The notes under the pieces are model-generated. The model was not told where the DNA came from, did not search any database, and saw nothing but the letters and a program-made list of their open reading frames with translations. 64,000 bases of DNA from Thalassolituus maritimus (lineage in GTDB: Bacteria; Pseudomonadota; Gammaproteobacteria; Pseudomonadales; Oceanobacteraceae). A program made the position numbers and the translations under genes. Below, one piece after another: positions 37,891-47,000 of this stretch. The stretch is from assembly GCF_900156675.1 (NCBI RefSeq), contig NZ_FTOH01000008.1, forward strand, positions 1 through 64,000, written 5' to 3'. Numbering within the stretch: the stretch's first letter is position 1; every line of letters begins with the position of its first letter.

Positions 37891-38760
37891 ATGCATCTGT
37901 CGATGAATCTGCTCATTAAAAATGAAGCAGACATTATTGCTGAAAACATCCGGGTCCACGCCGCCTTAGGTGTGGATAGTTTCGTTGTTATGGATAACGG
38001 ATCGACAGATGGCACCCTGGAAATCGTTCGTGCACTCGCCAATACCCTGCCAATTACAGTAATTGAGCGCCCTACTCTGGACTACCAACAAAGTAACTGG
38101 AAAACCGAGATGGCGAAGATGGCGCGAAAGGATTTTGGTGCTGACTGGACAATCGCCAACGATGCAGATGAGTTCTGGATACCGTCACCAGGGTGTAACC
38201 TGAAAGATGAGCTGACACAAACAGGGTCGATCATTCACTGCCAGCGCAAAAATATACTTTTCGAACGTGAAGCATTTGATCGTGGAGCAGATTTTTTCAC
38301 ACAGAACCTATGTGTCTCTTCGCCGATAAACTACCGGAAAGGTGGTGAAGTGGAAGAGGTCGAGCGATCCATTATGCTCGGAAATATCCACGGTAAAGTC
38401 ATTGTCCGTAGCCCCGGCATGCTGAGAATCAAAGGTGGAAACCATAGAGCCTGGCACGCCTGGGGCTGGTTAAATCAGAAACAGTCAGAAAGAATTACGG
38501 TCTATCACTATCCGATCAGGTCCCGGGAGTCTTTTGTAGCAAACATTGAAAATCGCTCGGCATTACTGAAAAAAGGCGTATCGAAAATGGGGAACCATTA
38601 CAGACGCTGGGTTAAGCTCCATGATTCAGGACAACTGGAACAGGAAATTGACCGTTTAACAGTCCCAAAAGAGAGAAAAAGCACGCTGCTTGACCTCGGT
38701 ATCATTTGTGAAGATCCACACCCTACTAAGGTAATCACGCAAGCGCTGAACGCCAGCTGA
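37891..38760 (+). CDS. family 2-like glycosyltransferase
   Basis: A 289-residue glycosyltransferase of the PF13704-like GT2 group. The ATG at 37891 (MHLSMNLLIKNEADII) matches the usual family N-terminus. An in-frame ATG at 37858 would add 11 atypical residues, and neither has a good ribosome binding site. The nucleotide-sugar pocket reads VVMDNGSTDGTLEIV, and the metal-binding DxD-like motif is NDADEFWIP. There is no membrane segment, so it probably works at the cytoplasmic face of the inner membrane on a core or surface glycan. Confidence 0.8.
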   Translation: MHLSMNLLIKNEADIIAENIRVHAALGVDSFVVMDNGSTDGTLEIVRALANTLPITVIERPTLDYQQSNWKTEMAKMARKDFGADWTIANDADEFWIPSPGCNLKDELTQTGSIIHCQRKNILFEREAFDRGADFFTQNLCVSSPINYRKGGEVEEVERSIMLGNIHGKVIVRSPGMLRIKGGNHRAWHAWGWLNQKQSERITVYHYPIRSRESFVANIENRSALLKKGVSKMGNHYRRWVKLHDSGQLEQEIDRLTVPKERKSTLLDLGIICEDPHPTKVITQALNAS

Positions 38761-38814
38761 TTACATAAATATCACCCCGGTTCTATACCGGTCAGACTTT
38801 TAAAATAGCGATCC

Positions 38815-39540
38815 ATGTATAACGTCGTCTGCTTAAAATGGGGCTCTAAGTACCCCGCTGAATTCGTGAATCGTCTGCATAATATGGTTCGCCGTAATAC
38901 CACAGTGCCGATAAAGTTCTACTGCATCACAGACAACCCAGAGGGTCTCGATGAAGGAATAAACTTCCGCATGTTACCTGATCTTGGTATCAAGGGATGG
39001 TGGTATAAGCTGATGTTGTTTAAATCCGAACTCTTCGATATCTCAGGCACCACAATTTTCCTCGATCTGGATGTTGTGATCACCGCAAACATGGATGAGC
39101 TTTTCACTTATGAACCAGGCACATTCCGTATCATCAAAGACCTGAAAAAAGGTTTCAACAGCTCTGTATTCCGCCTGGAAATAGGTAGCCAGACAGAAGT
39201 CTGGGAACGCTTCTGGGAGAACAAAGAAAGTATTATTGAGCGACTTCACGGCGACCAGGACTGGATTGCAGAGGCCATTCCACAGCACATGAATGAATGG
39301 CCCCGCGAATGGGTGATCTCCTTCAAGAAGCAATGTAATGCACGGGCTAAGCGCACATGGGGAGCTATCGGCCGCATACTTCTTAAACTCGACATGTTTC
39401 CAACAACCAAAGGATATGCGCAACTACCGCAAGGCGCAAAAATCGTCATATTCCATGGAAAACCCGATCCTGTTGATGTTATGAACGGTCCATGGGGGGT
39501 ATGGAAGGAAGCGCCCTGGATCAGAGAATACTGGAAATAG
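38815..39540 (+). CDS. GT-A type glycosyltransferase with DxD motif
   Basis: A 241-residue predicted glycosyltransferase. The DxD motif is in TIFLDLDVVIT (about residue 80), with KGWWYKLMLFK just before it and a C-terminal IFHGKPDP that resembles the H-x-x-G-x-x-K/P element of family 8-like enzymes. The sugar donor cannot be inferred. It ends 4 bp before the next gene, which begins with GTG, so both are in one transcript. Codon use is more A+T-rich than in the flanking housekeeping genes. Confidence 0.75.
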   Translation: MYNVVCLKWGSKYPAEFVNRLHNMVRRNTTVPIKFYCITDNPEGLDEGINFRMLPDLGIKGWWYKLMLFKSELFDISGTTIFLDLDVVITANMDELFTYEPGTFRIIKDLKKGFNSSVFRLEIGSQTEVWERFWENKESIIERLHGDQDWIAEAIPQHMNEWPREWVISFKKQCNARAKRTWGAIGRILLKLDMFPTTKGYAQLPQGAKIVIFHGKPDPVDVMNGPWGVWKEAPWIREYWK

Positions 39541-39544
39541 TAAC

Positions 39545-40228
39545 GTGCTGACCAGAATACACAGAGACAACAGTAAGACACTTATACAGCACTTTTTACG
39601 AACCTCTGGCAATGCAGGACAGGGCCGCGAACTTACTCTGGGTGAAATCCTGCTCGACCATCATGTATCGACAGTAGGCATGCTCTCAGGGACATCAATG
39701 GTTCTGAAACTGGTGAAAGCGCGGACCTGGCATGAGCATGTTAAGGTTTTCTGGAAGCGAAGCAGAACCCATACTGAGTACACGGGTGCCCAGCTTCTAC
39801 GGTCTATTGGGATTGGTGCTCCGGAAGTGTATGAGATGGGCATTTCTTTTCCAATCCCACGCAACGCCTTGTATATCGGCTATTACCTGATGGAAAATCT
39901 GACGGAATCAGGTTTACTCTCTCTCTCTGATATACAGAAGGATCTGAACGACCAGCAGGTCTCGCTTCTGACCGATCAGATTAGAATCACACTGCAAACG
40001 TTAAAACAGCATTCCGTTCTTTATTCAGACCTCCACCTTGATAATATTTTTTGTCATCCAGAAACCATGGAACTGAAGTTTATTGATACAGGGGCAAAGC
40101 GCTACAAGCGCCGTAAGGTGTTTGAAAAGAAACACCGCAAGGCTATCAGGAACCTGCTCAACAGCTTAGAATCTTCAAGCCTGAAAGGGACTGAGCTTGA
40201 TCTTTATTGTCAAAGCATTAATAAGTAA
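39545..40228 (+). CDS. LPS core heptose/Kdo kinase-like protein
   Basis: A 227-residue small kinase of the WaaP/Kdo-kinase type. The start is GTG at 39545, with GGAAA about ten bases before. The catalytic loop is LYSDLHLDNIFCHP, and the metal-binding Asp is in LKFIDTGAKRYKRR. The N-terminal half is variable and lacks a clear glycine loop. Members of this group phosphorylate sugars of the LPS inner core in the cytoplasm. It lies inside the glycan block, in line with that role, but the exact sugar is unknown. Confidence 0.7.
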   Translation: MLTRIHRDNSKTLIQHFLRTSGNAGQGRELTLGEILLDHHVSTVGMLSGTSMVLKLVKARTWHEHVKVFWKRSRTHTEYTGAQLLRSIGIGAPEVYEMGISFPIPRNALYIGYYLMENLTESGLLSLSDIQKDLNDQQVSLLTDQIRITLQTLKQHSVLYSDLHLDNIFCHPETMELKFIDTGAKRYKRRKVFEKKHRKAIRNLLNSLESSSLKGTELDLYCQSINK

Positions 40229-40251
40229 GCAACCGGGCAACAGCAAAATCA

Positions 40252-41271
40252 ATGAAGACACACGGCGACATCGCTTTATTTGTCATAGAGACGGAACTCC
40301 AGTATCTCGCGAGCCTGGAAATTATAAAAATAACGTCACCGGAACAGGTGATCGTTTTCTCTTACTCTGAATCTCTATCTCAGAAGCTCACAGCACGCGG
40401 TGTAGACCATACCTACCTCGACCGAGACTGGTCGGGTACGTTGCAAAAGATCATAAAGCTTAAACGGTGCCTGAGTTCCGTAGTCAACAAACTACGCTCA
40501 GCAAAACCTTTCTCACGAATACTGCTCCATACCCCCCGGATCGATCAGATTCACCAGAATCTGGTGATACACGCTCTTCAGCGCAATTTCAGTCAAGTGC
40601 CACTCAGACTCAGAATGGTTCCGGACGGCATTCTCAATACCATTGTTGAATCAACCGACGAAACCTCAAAAGTATCGCTGAGAACCAGATTACGATATCT
40701 GAAATATTTACCGTTCCCGGATCTCAAGTATCATTACTTTTCAGGCTGCCGCATTGGAATTGACGATCCTCTGTTTGATGTCTTGTATTCTTTTTCTGGC
40801 ATTAAAACGAATTACCCGGAAGATAAGCTCAGGCATATCGATATTGCCATTGAACGCAGAGCTGAGCCTAAGAAGAAAAAGAAAGCCCTGGTTATCGGAC
40901 AACGCCTTCTTGACCTCAATCTGGCAACAGCCCACGAAGTGACTACAATCAGTAACCGCCTCAAGCTTGAGGTCGAACGACTGAACGTCGACCAGGTTCA
41001 CTACCTTGGCCACCCGAGATCAAGCAATCAGGAATTCAACAACGGCTACAAAGTTATTGAAGAAGATATTTTCTGTGCAGAAGAGTTATACAGCAAAACT
41101 CACTATTCATACGTTCTGGGCTGTACCTCGACCGCATTGATTAACGCAAAAATGCTGCTGTCAGACAGCGTAGTCATTTCAGTAGGCATGGATACGCTCT
41201 ATCAGAATCGTACAGATAAGGGGAATGCCTTACGTTACACCTTTGAGTCCGCCGGTATCGTTGTGCTGTAA
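40252..41271 (+). CDS. second sialyltransferase-like glycosyltransferase
   Basis: A 339-residue predicted GT-B enzyme. It carries the same ordered short motifs as the protein at 35976, but in divergent form: VPDGILN (123-129), YLGHPRSSN (251-259) and GCTSTALINAK (290-300). A run of five lysines (KKKKK) lies near residue 208. The two proteins share motif layout but little obvious sequence, so they are unlikely to be a recent duplication. The 3' end overlaps the convergent O-antigen ligase gene by 42 bp. Confidence 0.65.
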   Translation: MKTHGDIALFVIETELQYLASLEIIKITSPEQVIVFSYSESLSQKLTARGVDHTYLDRDWSGTLQKIIKLKRCLSSVVNKLRSAKPFSRILLHTPRIDQIHQNLVIHALQRNFSQVPLRLRMVPDGILNTIVESTDETSKVSLRTRLRYLKYLPFPDLKYHYFSGCRIGIDDPLFDVLYSFSGIKTNYPEDKLRHIDIAIERRAEPKKKKKALVIGQRLLDLNLATAHEVTTISNRLKLEVERLNVDQVHYLGHPRSSNQEFNNGYKVIEEDIFCAEELYSKTHYSYVLGCTSTALINAKMLLSDSVVISVGMDTLYQNRTDKGNALRYTFESAGIVVL

Positions 41272-42354
41272 CCAGACCAAGCACAGACTGGTCAAAAGTA
41301 CGAACCGTGCGACCATAAAGTCTTTAAAAAACAGATCTACAGTTATTCCAGCAACCATAAAAGAGCTGACCACGAAAGCTAAGAAAAGCCCGCCCGAACG
41401 GATATTGAGTAGTGCTGCACTTATTAGCATCGCAAAAAGTGCCATGAGACTTACTAGTCCCAGGTACCCCATGGTAGCCAAAGATTGAAAATAAGCACTA
41501 TGAGCCTGACTATAATAGCCTTTCGGAGCCCAGAGCCGAACACCGCAGCTCTCTGGCCAGTGATCCAGCTGCGCATATTTAAATGAACCAGTACCCGCTC
41601 CCAGAACAGGGAACTCGCTCACGATACACCCGCTCAACCTCCATAATTCGAGACGTTGCCCAAGAGAGCCCGAAGAATAGCCCCCTGCGAATGCCTTAGA
41701 TAGCTCACTTTCAAGAGTGCTGAAGCGCCCTGTCTCTGAGATCGTAAAAGCTGCACCGACAAAACACGTGCCGAGCAGTGCAAGAACGAACCAGTTCTTT
41801 AATGAAAAAAGTAGATAACCACAAACACAAAAAGCCGCTAAAAGGGCTATGCCTGCACTGCTTCGTGTACCGCTTTTGTATGAGACATAAAAAGCCGCTA
41901 ATGATCCTACGAGAGACAATCCTATAATTGGCCATTTACACTTTGCTGTATGGAGTTGCGTGCTGAGGATGAGTAATAGACCACCAATAAGCGCTGCATA
42001 ATTACCGAACTCAACCGCATTCTCCGTAGCATCCCAGCGGCCATGAGTTCCCTCCCAAACCTCACTAAGGGCATATGTTCCTAAGGACAAACCGGCAAGA
42101 ATTGTAATGAGTGAAATATGCCCACGTCTGAAGTTCAACGTCCTCATTGCAAGTACCAGAGGAATGATAGCAACTAGGGTAAGGTAAGGTTTCACCGAGC
42201 GAAAGGGCGCAGCCTCATATTCCCGAAACACCCATGAAAACACAGAAACAAGAGCGACCGAGCCCAGGCTCCCAGCCAGCCAACGATATCGATAGAGGTG
42301 TTTAAGAAAGTCCGCATCTCTGAACGCGATAACACAACTGAGCAGAATTGCCAA
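41230..42354 (-). CDS. waaL: O-antigen ligase-like membrane protein (WaaL family)
   Basis: A polytopic inner-membrane protein with about ten hydrophobic segments and a large periplasmic loop. The loop holds RLELWRLSGCI, VLGAGTGSFKYAQ and AHSAYFQSLATMGYLGLVSL, which match the Wzy/WaaL ligase pattern. WaaL joins O-antigen to lipid A-core at the periplasmic face. The first standard start is TTG at 42354, giving 374 residues. The frame stays open for 56 more codons, to 42522, and those residues continue a plausible membrane helix (FWLFVLLGVCVAAQPW). No ATG, GTG or TTG lies in that extension, so the true start is unclear. Confidence 0.75.
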   Translation of the reverse strand: MAILLSCVIAFRDADFLKHLYRYRWLAGSLGSVALVSVFSWVFREYEAAPFRSVKPYLTLVAIIPLVLAMRTLNFRRGHISLITILAGLSLGTYALSEVWEGTHGRWDATENAVEFGNYAALIGGLLLILSTQLHTAKCKWPIIGLSLVGSLAAFYVSYKSGTRSSAGIALLAAFCVCGYLLFSLKNWFVLALLGTCFVGAAFTISETGRFSTLESELSKAFAGGYSSGSLGQRLELWRLSGCIVSEFPVLGAGTGSFKYAQLDHWPESCGVRLWAPKGYYSQAHSAYFQSLATMGYLGLVSLMALFAMLISAALLNIRSGGLFLAFVVSSFMVAGITVDLFFKDFMVARFVLLTSLCLVWLQHNDTGGLKGVT

Positions 42355-42534
42355 CTGAAAAGCCAGAACCCCCGTTCCACGGTGCCATGGCTGAGCGGCA
42401 ACACAAACCCCGAGAAGAACGAACAGCCAGAACCGAGTTTGCGTGACACCAGCCAGCAGAGCCTTTGAGGCAGATGGAAAATTAGGAAACAGAACGATAT
42501 CTCTAAGGTAGCTAATACGTGATCAATCTGAATA

Positions 42535-43014
42535 TCACAGAGTCGCCTGAACCTGAAGCTCGACGCTGTCCAGATCCGGAATCATCGCGGTAACACCTTC
42601 AAAGGTCACTGCGACCTTATCAAACTGTCCCATGCCCATGGCTTCAACTTCCTGAAGATCATTTTCGCCAACGTGCATTAAGCGAGGGATACCCTGCACA
42701 AGAATGGCATAGAAAGGCATCTGAGGGTTAGCATTTACCCCGTTGACGATAATAAAACGTGCATCCGGATTCGGTGCCGGTGCAGCCTGGCCACTCATCA
42801 GTTCGTAACACAGAGCCGGAACCAGGGTCCCACGCCAGTCCAGACGACCGAGAATCCAGTCTGTGCTGGCATTCGTTGTCAACAGGTGCGAAAACGGAAT
42901 GACCTCCGCCACCGTAACGTTTGGCAGAATAAGATTGCGATCCTTTAACGGCACCAGCAGGCAATCGACCTGTTCAGGCTTATTATCCGCACTGGTGATC
43001 TGGTTTTCGCTCAT
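42535..43014 (-). CDS. chpC: ChpC, CheW-domain protein of the Chp system
   Basis: A 159-residue CheW-like adaptor. The fold is visible from LLVPLKDRNLILPNVTVAEV through GRLDWRGTLVPALCYELM to the terminal MIPDLDSVELQ. In Pseudomonas, ChpC couples receptors to the ChpA kinase controlling type IV pili. The start lies inside the 3' end of chpB (32 bp overlap), so translation is coupled. It is the last gene of the cluster seen here; chpD and chpE do not follow, and the O-antigen ligase frame comes next. Confidence 0.85.
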   Translation of the reverse strand: MSENQITSADNKPEQVDCLLVPLKDRNLILPNVTVAEVIPFSHLLTTNASTDWILGRLDWRGTLVPALCYELMSGQAAPAPNPDARFIIVNGVNANPQMPFYAILVQGIPRLMHVGENDLQEVEAMGMGQFDKVAVTFEGVTAMIPDLDSVELQVQATL

Positions 43015-44014
43015 AATTCTCTGTCCATTTCTCTTTCAAGTGTTCAACCAGCTTTAGCGCCAGCTGATACGAATCGCCTACGAAGGTTACTTTTCCAGTG
43101 TGTATCGCGCTTTCAGGCATGGAGGCATTACCGCAGCCTTCAGGGGCTTGAACCCAAATGTCTGTACCCTCTGGCAGCGCCGATATACTCTCAGCACCGT
43201 CGCTTCCCATGCCGCTGAAGAGGATGCAGCCGAACCGCTGTCGGGCGTGATTAAACACCACGTCGATAACACCATCAATAGACGGACCATAAGGGCCATC
43301 CCAAGGGCTAGTCCCAACACTGATACGGTCCAGACCGACAAGGTCGAAGGTCGTCGATACCGGCGCAATCAGTACTTCTCCTGCGGCCAAAACCGCAGCA
43401 TTCTCAACATTTTTAAGTTGGTACGCAGAGTGTCTACCAACAGCCTGACACAATGCCTGCTCAAACCTTTGGTCAATATGCTGGGCATACACAAACGCAA
43501 CAGGCAAACCTTCGGGCAGCACGTCGAGAAACTCTTTCACGGCCTCTGGCCCACCCAAAGAGGCGCCCAGAACAAATATATGCAAGGGCAGCTTGCGTGT
43601 GTCATCCGCAAATACTGCTGGAAGCAGAATCTCTCTGTGTTGTTTCTGCGCCCATGGCACCTGGCTGACTTCAGCCGCAGGCGCCGGAGTATCCGTGAGA
43701 TCCCTTAGCTTAGTCAGCAGCTTCTTTTCCCAACGTAAGAAGCTGGTGCAATTGTTATCCGGTGCGTCATCCATACCGACGAGAACAGGCGCTTCTCCGT
43801 CCAGTAAAGAATCAAAGCTCTCGCCGCAGACTTCATCGTCGTCGCGAACAGTGACTAACCAAGCATCTGCCTGAGTCTCCCTGATCAACGCCAGGGTCAT
43901 TCTCGCGGCAGGTACATTCAGTACTACCTCAAACCCAAGCCGCTCCAGTGACTCCGCCAATATGCGTTGCTGCAAAAGGTCGCTGTTAATCACAGCGACT
44001 CTTGGGCTGCCCAC
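42983..44014 (-). CDS. chpB: ChpB, CheB-type methylesterase
   Basis: A 343-residue methylesterase that would remove methyl groups from the receptor PilJ. The C-terminal CheB domain has the catalytic serine in LGASLGGPEAV, histidine in YAQHIDQRF and aspartate in FSGMGSDGAES. The N-terminal about 110 residues have the shape of a receiver (VAVINSDLLQQRILAESL) but lack a convincing acidic pocket, so control by phosphorylation is doubtful. It directly abuts chpA, with no spacer. Confidence 0.9.
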   Translation of the reverse strand: MGSPRVAVINSDLLQQRILAESLERLGFEVVLNVPAARMTLALIRETQADAWLVTVRDDDEVCGESFDSLLDGEAPVLVGMDDAPDNNCTSFLRWEKKLLTKLRDLTDTPAPAAEVSQVPWAQKQHREILLPAVFADDTRKLPLHIFVLGASLGGPEAVKEFLDVLPEGLPVAFVYAQHIDQRFEQALCQAVGRHSAYQLKNVENAAVLAAGEVLIAPVSTTFDLVGLDRISVGTSPWDGPYGPSIDGVIDVVFNHARQRFGCILFSGMGSDGAESISALPEGTDIWVQAPEGCGNASMPESAIHTGKVTFVGDSYQLALKLVEHLKEKWTENYERKPDHQCG

Positions 44015-47000
44015 TCAGTAAACCTCATGCCCCAGGAAGGCATTGATGTTTTCCAGCAGTGCTTCTTCCTGGAAGGGTTTACCCATATATTCATTCACAC
44101 CAATGCTTCTCGCGCGCTCACGGTGTTTATCACCGGTCCGCGAAGTAATCATGATGATCGGAAGATCTTTCAGGCGCTCATCGTGGCGAACCAGTGACGC
44201 TACTTCAAAACCATCCATACGAGGCATCTCGATATCAAGCAACATGACGTCGGGTTTCACATCCTGCAGGACTTCCATGGCATGCATACCGTCTTTCGCG
44301 GTCATCACTTCCATGCCGTGGCGTTCGAGCAGACGTGTCGTTACCTTACGTACCGTCACCGAGTCATCAACAACCAGTACCTTAGGCAGGCGACGCTCTT
44401 GCTCATGACGCGCTTCAGCCGCTTTATTATCAAGCGCTTTGGCCTGCTGATACTCAAGGCTGGTATAGGTACGGATCATGGCTGGCAGATCGAGAATGAT
44501 GACAACACTACCATCCCCCAGAATCGTGCCACCTGAAATACCACGCACTCCAGCAAACTGAGGACCAAGGCTCTTCACCACGATCTCTCGCGAGCCCAGC
44601 AGTGCATCAGCCTGCAAAGCAAAAGGAACCTGACCGCGAACCAGAAGCAAAGGCAGCGGCATGTGCTGACCCGAGATCTTCGGATGAGAGTGCTCATCGA
44701 GCATCGCCCCCAGATAACCCAGCTGGTAATCGCGACCGGCGTAATTAAAGAAGCGCTCGTCTTCAGGCTGGTCGTAGAGGTTCTGTAACTCGGCGACAGA
44801 AGCACGAACGATACCCTGAATGTTATTCAGAGGAACGGCATACAAGTCTTCACCTATGCGAACCATCAGTGCCCGGTTGACCGACACAGTGAACGGCAGA
44901 CGAACTTCAAATTCACTGCCTGTCCCAGCTTCAGAACGGATTTCAACACTGCCGCCCATCTGCTTAATCTCGCTGCTGACGACATCCATACCGACACCAC
45001 GACCAGAGATCTGCGTAATGACCTCTGCCGTAGAGAAACCAGGTTGCAGAATAAACTGCATAATATCGTGCTCAGTCGGCTCAACACCGTCTGGCACCAT
45101 GCCGCGTTCACGGGCTTTCTTCAGAACCGCATCAAGGTTAATGCCCTGACCGTCGTCACGCAGAGTAAGAACAACATCACCACCATCACGGCGGATATCC
45201 AGCTCAATGCTGCCTTTCTCGGGTTTACCGGCTGCACGGCGCTGCTCCCTACTCTCGATACCATGGTCGACGGCATTGCGGACCATGTGCTCCAGAGGAG
45301 AAATCATACGTTCGAGGATGGTACGGTCCATTTCACCATCGGCGTTGTTAACCCGCAGCTCGACCTGCTTATTCAGTTCAAGGCTGACCTGGCGAACAAT
45401 ACGACGCAGGCGCGGCACCATACGCTGGAAAGGAACCATACGGGTCTTCATCAGACCTTCCTGCAGCTCCGTATTCACCCGGCTTTGTTGCAGCAGAAGA
45501 GTTTCAGCGTCACGGGTTTTGCCCGAGAGCGTTTCTTTCAGATCGATAAGGTCGGACGCAGACTCCATCAATGCTCGCGAAAGCTGCTGCATCGCCGAAT
45601 AGCGGTCCATTTCCAGTGGATCAAAGTCTTCGTAATCCGGTCCATGACGCTCCTGTCGGAACAGCACTTGAGCTTCAGTTTCAATATCCAGACGTCTCAG
45701 CTGGTCGCGCATCCGGTCCAGCGTCTGATCCATTTCTGAGAGAGTCCCCGCGAAATCGCTGACCTGCTCTTCCAGACGCCCCCGACCAATCGCCGTCTCA
45801 CCGGCCAGATTAACGAGGCTGTCGAGCAGATCGGCTGAAACTTTCACCAGTTCAGTAGGTGCTTTTCGCTGTTGGGCCATCGCCGGAGCCGGACGTTCCG
45901 GCGCCATCTCAACCTCTTTACCGGGCAGAGGTACAACGGCTAATGATCCCTCGTCGCCTTCAGTGTCGACCTGTGATTCGTCGGACACATCATCGCTCAG
46001 GGAAACAGGGGCATCCGTCTGTCCGTCGGTATCTGCAACAACGTCTTGAGCAGACACTGGAGCATCGACCACCAGCTCTTTTTCTCCGAGCACGAGCACG
46101 CCGTCACTGTCGAGCAGGTTGGCTACATCATCAATCTTTGACTGCAGGTTTTCCTGCCGTTCATTGAGGTGCATGAAGAAGGTGTCGTCAAAGCGCGCTT
46201 CGCGCGACAGCGCCTTCTGGATGTCTGATTCGAAGTTATGGGCGGTATCACCGATGACTGATAACCCAGCGAGGCGAGCGCCACCTTTCAAGGTGTGTAA
46301 CACACGCAGAAGTTCGTCGGCACCCCGTGTCGAGGAAGGCTCCGCACGCCATGCTTCAACGCCTTCATCCAACGCTTCCATCAACTCACCAGCTTCTTCA
46401 AGGAAGATACCGACAATTTCACGGTCGCTCTCATCCGCGGTTTCAGACTGCACCGTATAGGCACGCGAATCCGCTTCCGCGGTATCCTGAACAGGGCTCG
46501 ACTCAGAACCGTTGCGTTGTGAGGCCACTTTGAGAGCCTCAATCATGCGCTCGGGATTTTCCGGGCCCTTGCCTTCCCTCACAGATTGCAGCTGTGTAAA
46601 CAGTAAGTCGTGAGCACTTTGTGCCAGCGGCAATGTATCTTCGGAAAGATCAATCACACCGTCATTCAAGCGCTCATAGAGTGTTTCCAGCTCGTGGCAT
46701 AAATCAGCAACTTCTGGCAACTCGGCCATACGTGCACCACCCTTGAGGGTGTGCAGCTCACGCTGAAGTTCAGCAACCGGCAGAAGATCTTCAGGGGTCT
46801 TTTCCCACTTCTGTACGATGGACTCAATGGCTTCGGTGATTTCCTCAGCTTCCTCAAGGAAGATATCCAGAATCAGGTCGTCTTCCTGCTCTTCAATATC
46901 GGCCTGTTCGAGCTCACTCAGAGAGGACTCATCGACCTCAGGAACCGGGGGGAGTTCTTCATCGTTAAGAGAAAGCATCCCCTCCACAACGGAAGACTCA

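Noticed and set aside
42192-42449. 85-codon frame starting with GTG over the O-antigen ligase 5' part
   Set aside because: It is out of frame with the ligase, and its residues do not continue the membrane helix pattern.
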